This document shows, in pieces, positions 11,861-21,640 of a stretch of 64,000 bases of DNA (positions are counted from its first letter, which is position 1; every line of letters begins with the position of its first letter). The notes under the pieces were generated by a model. That model had not been told where the DNA came from. It saw nothing but the letters and a program-made list of their open reading frames with translations, and did no database searches. The stretch spans positions 17,046,298 through 17,110,297 of the forward strand of contig NC_049914.1 in assembly GCF_001411555.2 (NCBI RefSeq). The letters run 5' to 3'. This DNA comes from Juglans regia (lineage: Eukaryota; Streptophyta; Magnoliopsida; Fagales; Juglandaceae). The position numbers were made by a program, and so were the translations under genes.

Positions 11861-13167
11861 ATCTCGACCGAGATAGTATCCCATCTCAGCTTGGGTCGTG
11901 AAAGATACACACTTCCGTTATAACTGCCAATGTCCCCTTTTTAAAGCATCAACCAAAACATAAATATAATATTGTAAATATTTGTAGAATCCAAGTAAAA
12001 TATATGGAAAAGTTATTCCAAAACATAATGTAGGACAAGTCATGAAAACACTTGAACAACCTTTGTAAAAGCAAAGCAACATACTATATAGAGTGGTGAT
12101 ATGCGAAAATATGAAATAATGAGATCCCTTCTGATCATGTATGCAATAGATGCATACTTCACAACCATCCATACACATTGTAAGCATCATCAAAGCAGAC
12201 ACTTACTTGAATAATGAAGGTTTTCCCTAAGCTTGGTCGTTGTTTAGTTGGAATTTCTAGTCATTCCGAGGATGACATCAAGCGTCCAAATGTAAGCGAG
12301 TAAGTCTCAAAGAGGTAGGGTTCCTCTTTTAGAAAGGAAATCTAGAGTGAACGAGAGAGAAAAAGACAAACAGAAACCAAGTTTTCAAAAAGATGGTGAG
12401 TGAAACAAATGGCCGACATGAAAAATAAAAAGGAAGAGAAAAGGTCACGGGTCCTTTGCCACCAATTGTGAGATTGGCTTGTTGTTCATCAAGTTCTCAA
12501 ATGTTCAGTTGTGCGCTAAATTGAGAAGGGTGACAACAATCGTAAAGATGCACCCTGCTGTGTTCCAAAAGCTTGACCAAGGAGAGAAGAGCTCCTCAAA
12601 TGGGGTTGGTCTCCCAGACTGCTCAGGGTGAATGTTGTCCACATGGCGATTAAGGCCATATGCATAGTTGGGTAGAAAGTGAGTGTGTGATTCTTCTTGT
12701 TGTGATGTCGCTTAGGTAGAAATAAGGAGCTCGTAAGGGTGCTTAGTTGAGATATCATTTCTGAGAACTCATATGCTTTTGGGCACTTGTTTAAACTTGT
12801 ATCGTGCGAGAAATGTGTTCAAGACTAGTTTGATCTCTCAGCAAGGTAGAAAAAATATTTCTGAACACTTACCTGGACTCGTACCACCCTATTTTTTGCT
12901 CACCCTTAATCCAATTTAATTAAACCATTGCTTACCCCTTTTGCGTTTGTACTACACATTGCTTGTGTGTTGCAAATTCTTTGGGGTGCAAGCCGAAGTG
13001 GGATGAGACTTCTAGTGTTATGCCCTAGTAAGGAACCTGAAATAGGCTTGGGGTCTTAGTCATCCTAGGGCTTCAGCTAGTGCTAGGACTAGGGTTTTCG
13101 GCTATTGCTAGGCCATCCTAGTTTTTTTTTTGGGGGCTTGTACATTTTCAGCTAGCCTAAGATGTGT

Positions 13168-13255
13168 GATTGCCTTAGGAGTTTTGGTTAAATTAGGAGT
13201 TGTAATTAAACTAGGAGTTGTGTTTGAATTAGAAGTTGTAATTGGATTAAGAGTT
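13168..13255. repeat. short minisatellite of ~20-bp units
   Basis: Four or five imperfect units of the form ttaggagttgtaattaaac follow each other. They lie near the outer end of the LTR-like block, where similar leader repeats occur in some plant LTRs. Confidence 0.7.
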
Positions 13256-13460
13256 ATCCCAACCTAGAAGACTTACTCTTGTGGGCACTTAATCGGCTTC
13301 GACGAGTATAGTGATTGGGCTTGCTCGCCCTCCCCTTTGTCGTAGTGGGCTTGGGCCTAGTTGTTAGACTAAGTCCAAATTTACTTTCTAAAAATAGAAT
13401 CCCTAATTTTAGTGTCACCCTAACTATCCTAAATTAGAAACTTGAAGATTCGGGGTGTTC

Positions 13461-13960
13461 CACTACCTATATGGGAAAATATGTGAGATCTACACCGATC
13501 ACAAAAGTCAAATATTATTTATACAGAATGAACTGAATATGAGGCAACAGAGATGGCTGTAATTAATTAAAGATTACGACTACAATATCAATTACAATCT
13601 TGGAAAAGCCAACATCATGACAGATGCCCTAAATCGCAAATAATGAGGGGAGTTCGCTTCGCTTATGACTATGCCAAAAGAAATAATAAAAGGCATGGAG
13701 AGACTTAACCTGGAAGTTATCTAAGGCCAACATGCAAATTCAACAACCCTAGTTACAAACCGGCCCTTGTTGATTGCATCAAGGAGGCTTAAGGGAGGGA
13801 CCCAAAAGCAAGCTCCAGAATGAGGAAGGGAACGAAGATTTGCATTCCTAACAATGAAGAAATCAAGAAGACCATCATGGCAAAATTTTGGTTATCAAAT
13901 CGTTGTTTGATTACTCCCACTTTAATATTTGAGAAAGCGAAATAGCTACCTATAAATTGT
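13461..13960 (+). pseudogene. gypsy RNase H / integrase N-terminal fragment
   Basis: The + strand reads [27 protein letters not shown], then a stop where the family has E, then LIKDYDYNINYNLGKANIMT and DALNRK. This is the C-terminal half of a Ty3/gypsy RNase H. After 13645, broken frames still follow the spacer and integrase start (ASLMTMPKEII, LNLEVI, IKKTIMAKF-like). The fragment starts exactly where the LTR-like block ends, so the left part of this element was displaced or lost. It is a second, separate gypsy copy in the opposite orientation. Confidence 0.85.
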
Positions 13961-14214
13961 CTTGATTTATAACGCACGAGACAATATGGAAACCTATTCA
14001 GCTTCGGGTATGACAATATCTTTTATGATTTTAGTAAGGTCGAGTGATGATAATCAATTGACGTTAAATGCAATAAACTATCAATGGGTATGTTTTAGTG
14101 TGGTTTGAGATGTCTAGAGGCTATTTCGATATTTTTTTGCCATGATGTTTTCAATTTGGGTCAAACTGTAGCCTGACCATTTTTCTTGCCTATGGCTCTA
14201 TACCATAATTATAT

Positions 14215-14391
14215 TGAGTAATGCTATATACAGTTGTGGAGTGCGCAAGCACCGTGCAATCGCTTTGAAAAAAAGTGAGGTCCACTATTAAAAAATTAAT
14301 TTTTTTTATGTAGGTCCTGTATTTATTCACTTTTTTCAAAGTGATTGTACGACGTTTACACACTCACGACTGCAACTATAATTTCTCAATT
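14215..14391. mobile_element. MITE family 1, complete copy
   Basis: The left end gagtaatgctatatacagt and the right end, whose reverse complement is gagaaattatagttgcagt, form terminal inverted repeats. The fold continues inward through gtgcgcaagcaccgtgcaat / attgtacgacgtttac and the A-rich ctttgaaaaaa / ttttttcaaag arms. Flanking TA suggests a 2-bp target. Similar copies occur at 29604, 37398, 38262, 39111, 47557 and possibly 52241. Confidence 0.8.
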
Positions 14392-14476
14392 ATATTTGCC
14401 ACCAATAGGGGATTTTATAATGAAACATGAGAATTTGGGCTTTGGAAATGGATAAACGTATGGGCCCACGATTAGA

Positions 14477-15195
14477 ATGGTCATTGAGTTTAGATATAAT
14501 TGGAATGGTTATTTTGGGGTGATGAAAACTTTAGATACGTTTCATGAACATTTGTGGGAGTATTGTTTGCCATTCATTGAGTTTACATATAATTGGAGTA
14601 TTCATGCTACTACTAAATTTTCACCTTTTGAAATTGTTTATAGACTTAATTCATTTACTCCTTTAGATTTAATGCATTTACCTATTGACGACAGTAGTAG
14701 CTTGGATGGATTTTTTCAAATTCCTGAACAAATTAATGATAATGCATATAAAATGGATCTTGTAGGTATGTATCATATTTATACTATTTTCAATGTTACT
14801 AACATTTTTCCCTTTAATCTAGGTGGAGATTCGAGGTCGAATCCTTTTGAGGAGAGGGGAAATGATGGGAACCAAAGTGAGCATAGTCTAAAAGATATTT
14901 TGCAAGTTCCAGATAGGTCAATCACAAGATCAAGAGTCAAGATGATCAATGAGGCAATACAATCCACTGGAGATGAGTCTAACAAGAGCCCAACATTCAA
15001 GATGGGTTTGAAGGATGAAAATCCAGTTTTAATTCATTTGATACAAGCTATGGAAGAGGGCAACAACATGACTTAAAGGCTTTGGACACTTGAAGGCTTT
15101 CAACTTGTTTAATTCATTTAAATGACTTATTTTATTAGTTTAGAATAATTAGATTTATTATGAGAATGACTTAAGGGGGCACCTATTCAAGGGTA
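14477..15195 (+). pseudogene. truncated 3' pol end of the non-autonomous gypsy element (left unit)
   Basis: An open frame of about 199 codons begins in the middle of a 93-bp integrase-derived repeat unit (YFGVMKTLDTFHEHLWEYC, then LPFIEFTYNW). It runs through [20 protein letters not shown] to the end of integrase ([34 protein letters not shown]). Between SLDG and FFQIPEQINDN the roughly 80-90 residues normally present in this family are missing. The same junction occurs in the right unit at 18581-19021. The left edge near 14470 is an abrupt break. The right edge runs into a purine tract and the LTR at 15196. Confidence 0.88.
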
Positions 15196-15712
15196 TGTTG
15201 TGAAAGTTATTATTTGTTATGAACTAGGGTTTTTGGGAAGGCCTTGTATTTTAGCCAATGACTTATTTGGAAAGTTACTTTTGAGGAACTAGGGTTTCAT
15301 GAGGTTACTGTAGCGTTACTGTAGCCGCAACACTGTTCATCTAGGGGCATTTTGGGTAAAAGGGTTTTGCTAGGGTTTGATCAAGTTTTGCTTTAAATAC
15401 TCTTTGTATCCTCATTTTAATAAGTATATGAAATTTGATGAATTTATTTATTGTGAGTTGAGTTTTATCTCCTCTTATTCTTAATTGAACTTTTGAACTT
15501 ATCAAAGGTAAATCACATCCTTTGTAGCGTTCCTCCTTTGTAATATGGGTTCTTGAGACGGGTTCTTCAACGGGTCTAGATTTTAATATAATCTAGGTTC
15601 TTGAAACGAGTTCTCAACGGGTCTAGGTTCTCCATCTATTGACTTGATTTTGGCTTTCTTGGGGAGTTTCAAATTGATTGTAGGTTCAAAGAATTTCATT
15701 CCCGCGGGTTCA
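15196..15712 (+). repeat. LTR (left) of the non-autonomous gypsy element
   Basis: Begins TGTTGTGAAAG and ends GGGTTCA. It contains the near-duplicated words gttactgtagc (twice in tandem near 15303-15325), a possible TATA-like ttaaatac near 15393, and repeated gggtcta/aggttcttga words. It aligns along its length with 19106-19621. The start is inferred from the TG, because homology between the two copies extends further left into pol. Confidence 0.8.
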
Positions 15713-16499
15713 TATCATTCGATATTCAGAGCAAGGTTTCCAATCAGGTCTGATTCTATCTTTTATTTCTTGCATATCTAATTTTAGGGCTTCGTTGTTT
15801 TAGGATTGATTACCAAAAAAAAAAAAAAAAAATAGAGGTGGCTGCCGGATTTCTTCACTATTGTTAGGGTTGCTAAAATTCATTGTTCTAGGGTTTGTGT
15901 TGGCTGAAATCTCTTGTTCTAGGGCTGCCGTATATCACTTGTCCTTGGGTTTTTGAGTTATTGTTAGGGTTTTCTCAATTGCTTATTCTTGATTGTGATC
16001 AAATTAGTTTGTGAAAAAAAAAAATAGCCCAGAAAAAAAAAATAAAAACTGAAATTTTTCTTGAGTCTTATCATCAAAGGGGCTGCATACATTATTCTAG
16101 TTGGTATCTTGTCTTATAGTTACTGTTTCATTCATATAATATCTTTGATTCATGTGTCATTTTTTTTTCATTCCTTCCGTGTTTCTCTTGTTCTTGTTTC
16201 TATGACGTAATTACTTGTTGGGATAAAACAAGGTTGCTTTGTTTTGATTGAGTTCAATTAGTTCTTAAAGAACTTGAGTGGAAAAACTCTTGAGGTAAAA
16301 GGCAAGAGAGTGTGAGACTATTATCGAGAAAAAGCCAATTAAGAGTGAAACACGTGTGGTGTGGCATTATTCAAGTGTAAACACGTAAGGGAGTGTGTGA
16401 AGTTTTCTTTTTTACCACTAATATTCTTTTGTGCAGCACCTTATAATATCTCATCGGAGTATCTTATTACCAAGGGAGAGAGCAGATAACTCATCCTTT
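15713..16499 (+). promoter_or_regulatory. primer-binding site remnant and untranslated leader
   Basis: Just after the left LTR, about 15719-15732 reads cgatattcagagc, a degenerate match to the initiator-Met primer-binding site TGGTATCAGAGC. The remaining ~770 bases are leader with an A18 run at about 15814, T-rich tracts and no coding frame. This length and position fit a gypsy 5' leader before gag. Confidence 0.6.
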
Positions 16500-17431
16500 G
16501 TGTTGCAAGCCATACAACAACAGTTTGAGCGGTTGAACTTTGTGTTGAGTGGAGTGAAGTGAAGGATAGGATGGATCATCAAGAAGTAGCGATTAGAAAT
16601 CTACAAGGTGAGAGAGATAGGAGGCGACATGAGCATAGAGTTGAAAATGAGTATGAGAATGAAGGAGATGGTGAGGATGAGGAAGACTTAACATCTGAAG
16701 TTCGATTGGGTAGACATAGAGGAGTTAGGCGTGGAAGAGGACTTAGGGCAAACTCAGGGGGTCGAGATGGAGTAGATAAGAACCTTGGGAGCATCAAAAT
16801 GAAAATACCATCATTCCAAGGTAGAACTGACCCTGAAATTTATTTAGAGTGAGAGAAAAGAATAGAGTTGGTATTTGATTGTCATAATTACTCTAAGGAG
16901 AAGAATGTGAAGTTGGCTGTAATTGAGTTAATTGATTATGCGATTGTTTGGTGGGATCAATTAGTGACCAATAGGTGGAAGAATCTTGAGAGACATGTAG
17001 AAACATGGAGAGAGTTGAAAGCTATCATGAGGCGGATATTTGTACCTATCCACTACTATAGAGACCTTTACCAAAAACTATAAAATCTTATACAGGGGTT
17101 TAGGAGTGTAAAGGACTACCATAAAGAGATGGAGGTGGCTATGATTCGGGCTAATGTAGTGAAGGATCGGGAGGCCACGATGACAAGATTTTTGAGTGGG
17201 TTGAATAGGAAGATAGCCAATGTAGTTGAGTTGCAACATTATGTGGAGGTAGAGGACATGGTGCGCATGGCTATGAAGGTGGATAGGTGGCTAAAAAGAA
17301 ATGGTACATCAAGGTATACTTCGATTTCTAGTACTTCTTGGGAACTAAAGTGGGACAAAAATTATCAAGATGGAACAAAGGGGAAGGCCGAACCACCTAA
17401 GGGAAAATATGAGGGTGAGGCTGAAACTTAA
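16500..17431 (+). pseudogene. gag polyprotein of the non-autonomous gypsy element, nearly intact
   Basis: The + strand gag reads QQQFERLNFVLSGVK, then DRMDHQEVAIRNLQGERDRR, an acidic stretch and an RGVRRGRG basic patch. The core follows: MKIPSFQGRTDPEIYLE, ELIDYAIVWWDQLV, VETWRELKAIMRR, KDREATMTRFLSGLN and VVELQHYVEVEDMVRMA. Only three lesions interrupt it. A 5-bp tandem duplication (tgaag) near 16556 shifts the frame, a Trp codon became TGA at 16850, and a Gln codon became TAA at 17081. The segments from 16559 to 17431 share one frame. Gag forms the virus-like particle. No CCHC knuckle follows; a Lys/Glu-rich tail takes its place. Confidence 0.88.
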
Positions 17432-17892
17432 GAAAAAAAGGGAATGAGTTGAAAAACAATTGTGAGGCCAAGAGTTAAAAAAAAAAAAAGAGTGAAAATG
17501 ATAAAGAGAGTGAGAGGAAAAAAGAGAATGAGGCCGAAACATCAAAAGAAAGAGAGAGTGAAAAAGAAAATAGAGAGGTGGTTGAGAGTCAAGGAAAAAT
17601 AGTGGAGCCACCAGAGGAAAAAGAAAGAAAGATTGCAGAGAGTAACAGAAAGACAAAAATGAGTTTTTATGCTAAGGCAAGCTTTTATACTAACGAATTT
17701 AACGACTCTTTGCCTAATGTTATTGTTTCTTTGTTGCAGGGATATAAGGTCATGATTCCTAGCGGTGTGTTTAGTGAATTTTCACCTATTAGAGAGATAG
17801 AGCACTACATTGATTTTGTGCCAGGTGCGACAATTCCTACCCGACCTTTCTTTGAAGAACATGAGTCCTTAACACTTGAAGGGACAATGTAA
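17432..17892 (+). pseudogene. Lys/Glu-rich spacer, protease-RT stub and RT deletion junction
   Basis: From 17432 to 17640 the DNA is almost purely A/G and encodes Lys/Glu-rich repeats with stops. The frame from 17578 then reads NDSLPNVIVSLLQGYKVM, SEFSPIREIEHYIDFVPGAT and IPTRPFF, the region just before the RT fingers in this gypsy family. Directly after, EEHESLTLEG matches the SDHESLKHLKG stretch deep in RNase H. The whole RT and most of RNase H were therefore removed by one deletion near 17850-17862. No YxDD motif remains. Confidence 0.85.
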
Positions 17893-19021
17893 GTTGTTGA
17901 CTAGAATGCATGCTAAGTGCGATGATTGTATTGAGACTTTTCCTCATGTATTCAAATACACACAAGGTATGAAAGATTTTGTAGTCGATACTTTAGCAAG
18001 AAGGTATGTCCTTGTCTTCATTTTAGATGTAAAATTGTTGAGACTTGAATATGATAAGGAATTATATGCTAATGATGATGATTTTGCTAGTGTGTATGGA
18101 ACATGTGAGAAAGCATCATTTGGTAAGTTCTATAAACTTGATTGGTACTTGTTTAGAGAGAATAGATTTTGTGTGCCTACTAGTTTTATACGTAAGTTGC
18201 TTGTGTCTGATAGACATGATGGTTTGTTGGGTAACTTTGGTGTAATGAAGACTTTCAATGTGTTGCATGAACATTTGCAGGAGTATCATTTGCCTTTCAT
18301 TGAATTTGCATATAATCGGAGTGGTCATTTTGGTGTAAATAAAATTTTAAACGTATTGCATGAACGTTTGTGGGAGTATCATTTGCCATTTATTGAGTTT
18401 GCATATAATTGGAATGATCATTTTGGGGTGAGGAAAACTTTAGATACGTTTCATGAACATTTGTGGGAGTGTTGTTTGCCATGCATTGAGTTTACATATA
18501 ATTAGAGTGTTCATGCTACTACTAAATTTTCACCTTTTGAAATTATTTATAGACTTAATCCATTTACTCCTTTAGATTTAATGCATTTACCTGTTGACGA
18601 CAGGAGTAGCTTGGATGGATTTTTTCAAATTCTTGAACAAATTAATGATAATGCATATGAAATGGATCTTCCAGGTGTGTATCATGTTTATGCTATTTTC
18701 AATGTTACTAACATTTTCCCCTTTGATTCAGGTGGAGATTCGAGGTCGAATCCTTTTGAGGAGAGTCGGAATGATGGGAACCAAAGTGGACCTAGTCTTA
18801 AAGATATTTTGCAAATTCCAGATTGGTCAATCACAAGATCAAGAGTCAAGAAGATCAATGAGGTAATGCAATCCACTTGGCATGAGTCTAGCAAGAGCCC
18901 AACATTCAAGATGAGCTTGAAGGATGAAAATTCAGTTTTGATTCATTTGATACAAGTTATGGAAGAGGGCAACAATATGACTTATAGGCGTTGGACACTT
19001 GAAGGCTTTCAACTTGTTTAA
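17876..19021 (+). pseudogene. RNase H end and integrase edges with 93-bp triplication
   Basis: The frame 17876-18505 reads KLLTRMHAKCDDCIETFPHV, FVVDTLARRYVLVFILDVKL, KELYANDDDFASVYGTCE and RENRFCVPTSFIRKLLV, the RNase H end and integrase N-terminus. Three in-frame 31-residue repeats follow. A stop interrupts at 18503, and 18581-19021 continues the integrase end in the same frame ([28 protein letters not shown]-type tail, [16 protein letters not shown]). The integrase DDE core is absent. The SLDG-FFQ junction near 18610-18630 marks another deletion, shared with 14477-15076. Confidence 0.87.
18233..18511 (+). repeat. three tandem 93-bp in-frame units
   Basis: Units at 18233-18325, 18326-18418 and 18419-18511 are each exactly 93 bp (31 codons). 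Each reads (N/H)FGV-K-L-HE(H/R)L then EYHLPFIEFAYN or a close variant. The first part is the segment just before the integrase core; the second is the segment just after it. The unit is thus the fused edges of the core deletion, later amplified. Units differ from each other at many sites, so the amplification is not recent. The left copy (14477) holds the end of one unit and one full unit. Confidence 0.93.
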
Positions 19022-19105
19022 TTCATTTAAATGACTTATTTTATTAGTTTAAAATAATTAGATTTATTATGAGAATGACTTAAGGGGGGCACCTATTCAA
19101 GGGCA

Positions 19106-19621
19106 TGTTGGGAAATTTATTATTTCTTATAAACTAGGATTTTTGGGAAGGCCTTGTATTTTAGCCAATGGCTTATTTGGAAATTTACATTTTAGGAACT
19201 AGGGTTTCATGAGGTTACTGTAGCGTTACTGTAGCCGTGGCACTGTTCATCTATGGGCATTTTGGGTAAAAGGGTTTTGGCTAGGGTTTGATTAGGTTTC
19301 TTTAAATACTTTTTGTAGCCTCATTTTAATAAGTTTATGAAATTTGATGAATTTATTTATTGTGAGTTGAGTTTATCTCCTCTTGTTCTTAATTAAACTT
19401 TTGAACTTATCAAATGTAAATCACAACCTTTGTGGCGTTCCTCCTTTGAAATCTAGGTTCTTAAGACGGGTTATTCAACAGGTCTAGATTTTTAATATAA
19501 TCTAGGTTCTTGAAATGAGTTCTCAATGGGTTTAGGTTCTCCATCCATTGACTTGATTTTGACTTTCTTGAGGAGTTTCAAATTGATTGTGGGTTCAAGA
19601 GATTTCATTCCCCTGGGTTCA
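19106..19621 (+). repeat. LTR (right) of the non-autonomous gypsy element
   Basis: Begins TGTTGGGAAAT and ends GGGTTCA, aligning over its length with 15196-15712. A polypurine tract (aaggggggc, 19082-19090) lies about 16 bases upstream, as expected for plus-strand priming near a 3' LTR. Homology with the left unit stops just after 19621, which fixes the right boundary. Confidence 0.82.
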
Positions 19622-20789
19622 TATTAGGTTAGCATCCTGGACACCATGATTTCTTGCCAGGAGACTACCGAGGGTTTAGAGCGCCACAGAACTGCTCTCT
19701 AATTTGTCTAAATGATCCAATAATATTGAAGGTTTCTTTTTCTTTTGAAAGGAGTGAGACCTATAAAGTATGAACATTTGGGTTTTACGTCATAAATGTT
19801 TTGAGTTTTCAAATCCACCACAAGGATAGATGTCTCCATGTCTCTTAAACAATGGGAAGGAGTTCCAATTTCGAATCAGATGTCGAGAAATATTTGGGGA
19901 AATGCATGTCGTAACATCTGCTAACACCAAATGAACAAACTTTTAACCATATTTTAGAAGGGTCTAGGCCTATACATTATACAATAATCATTATTATCAA
20001 AAAGCAATTATGGAGTGTAACTTTACTTATTATTGGAAGGGTCAAGTGCTATTAACTTTACTTGTTTATTGCAACCTTCCACATGTTCTAACCATTCGAT
20101 AACTGCAACGTCTTTGGCAACATCTGAGGCTCATTTCTCTTTGTTCCAAGTTTTTGTTCTAAGCTAATAGATTTGATAGATAAGTTCATTTCTAAAGCTT
20201 TTCTAGTTATTATATTCATTTCTTGGCATCAGTTGGTTGTTAATATATAGATCAAGTTTTCTAAATCCAATAGGGATGGATTCATGAACTCGCAAAGTGC
20301 GCGTCGACCAGTGGGAGATGAGCGTTCAAGAGAAGAAACGATTATGGTCATGACGGATACAAGTGACATGTCAGCAATGCTACAAGAATATTAGCGTCAA
20401 CTCAAAATGGAAATCTTCTATGGTTAAAATAAGAGAAACTAGTGTATTTAGGATGAATTATCTTTGACTTCATCTCAACATGTTTTTAACATTTGTAGTT
20501 AGTTTGAGTACTATTGATTATAAGCCTCTTTAGTCTTTATGTGGACATGTTATAATTTGATTTCATTCCCTTCAATTCTATCTTAGAGGAGAAATGTTAA
20601 CACTTTTTGAAAACAAAACAAAATGGAATTACAAAATAAAATAACATAAAACTAAAAAGGCAATGATGATTACATTTTTCCATGAGAAAATCCTATGTCT
20701 CACTATGTATATGCCATATGTGGTTGCCAAGGTCTATTAGGAGTAGACAATGGGTTTTCCTACCTCTAATACAATTATGGCGTTCATGT
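19622..20789. other. intergenic DNA, no recognised gene
   Basis: No domain is recognised. A 36-codon + strand frame starting at 20286 (MNSQSARRPVGDERSREETI...) ends at a stop near 20394. It resembles transposase-flanking protein fragments but is too short to assign. The rest is AT-rich with no clear repeat. Confidence 0.5.
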
Positions 20790-21640
20790 CAGCTTTCATT
20801 TCATTTCATGAGTTGGTCATATTTGAAGTTTTTTGCTTCTTTGTTAATTCGTTCATCTCTAATAATCATATTATGTAAACTTATACATGTCATCAAAATG
20901 TCTTTAAGAATTTCAAGGTGGGAAAACAATGTAGGTCCATGAACTATTGCAAATTGCCAAAGTTCATTCCACATCCTCGCTAACTCTTGGAATGTGGTAA
21001 AGTAAATTTTTTATGCTCCTAATGTTTTGGGGTATCCCGACAATTATATACCTGCTAATCCGATGTCCACCCCGCCTCATATTGTGCCGGAATGGTATTT
21101 CCTACCGATCCATGCCATTCGTCGTAGTATACCTGACAAATCAGGAGGTGTAGCGACAATAGCACCTGTTGGCTTTACCTTTTTTTAAAAATATGTATGT
21201 GCATAGTTCAAGTTTTCGCCCTATTCACCAAGCAATTTTCACCAAGTTTTCGCCCTATCCCATTCAATTATGAGACCCAAGTAACTCAAAGAAAGCATGT
21301 CATATCTATAGAGTGATTGAAACCAATGCTTCCAAAATAATTATTGATTGGTGGATGACCGTAATATATATCATGCCAAGAAGCCCAACAAGTCTTCAAT
21401 TTCCAATCCATGCGATCAATACTCCCCAACATACCTCGAAATTCATGGTTTTCACTGACCTCAAGCTATCTAATGATACCAAATTTTTCTATTTCCTTAA
21501 GTTCTCTTTAAGGAATAACTTAAACCAATATTCAACAAAAGACTTTAGACTCTTCAATATGATGGCTTCTCCAATTTTCAAATATTCATCCATAAAAAAT
21601 GTAGTAACATTATATTCCAACACCTACTAGCAGTGCTAGT
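20790..21640 (-). pseudogene. PIF/Harbinger transposase, split and decayed
   Basis: On the minus strand, 21262-21630 gives DEYLKIGEAIILKSLKSFVE, then a degraded GMLGSID-W stretch, then SIIILEALVSITL, matching Harbinger (ALP1-like) transposases around the first catalytic Asp. The lower part, 20790-21005, gives WQFAIVHGPTLFSHLEILKD and TCISLHNMIIRDERINKE, the conserved end of the same protein. Frameshifts and stops occur throughout. The middle, which should carry the second Asp, is replaced at 21007-21239 by mitochondrial sequence. Harbinger elements move by cut-and-paste at TTA/TAA targets; this copy is inactive. Confidence 0.85.
21007..21239 (+). other. nuclear mitochondrial insertion (NUMT): cob fragment
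   Basis: The + strand reads [20 protein letters not shown], then [34 protein letters not shown], and after a small gap [19 protein letters not shown]. This is the C-terminal part of plant mitochondrial cytochrome b (cob). About five residues (FISLL in the family) are missing between APV and the FF, a short internal deletion with a frame change. The fragment opposes and interrupts the Harbinger transposase. A 16-bp word, caagttttcgccctat, occurs inside it and again just past its right end (near 21209 and 21244), suggesting a small duplication at the junction. Confidence 0.92.

Larger units (their letters stand above)
8376..13462 (-). repeat. long LTR-like block of the reverse-strand gypsy element
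   Basis: The low end starts tgtggcaccctcggcc directly beside the degenerate primer-binding site. The high end finishes cggggtgttcca immediately before a + strand RNase H fragment. Read on the minus strand these give TGGAACACCCCG ... GGGTGCCACA, the terminal style of Tekay/Del LTRs. No gene is recognisable inside. The block holds at least two sets of diverged internal repeats, which explains a size near 5 kb. It could instead be several partial LTRs joined together. Unassigned parts are 10261-10912 and 11860-13160. Confidence 0.5.
15196..19621 (+). mobile_element. non-autonomous Ty3/gypsy element with 517/516-bp LTRs
   Basis: Two direct LTRs flank an internal region of about 3.4 kb holding gag, a short protease-RT stub, the last part of RNase H, and integrase edges. 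The RT catalytic domain, most of RNase H, the integrase core and a C-terminal integrase segment are all deleted. The upstream sequence 14477-15195 matches the element's own 3' pol end at a constant offset of about 3,909 bases. The arrangement is therefore [pol end]-LTR-[internal]-LTR, i.e. part of a tandem array sharing an LTR. The LTRs differ at roughly 40 sites by eye, so the array is old. Such gag-retaining, pol-deleted elements need proteins supplied by relatives. Confidence 0.88.

Noticed and set aside
17345..17656. 103-codon minus-strand frame, Phe/Leu/Ser-rich
   Set aside because: It is the complement of the purine-only tract after gag, not a gene.
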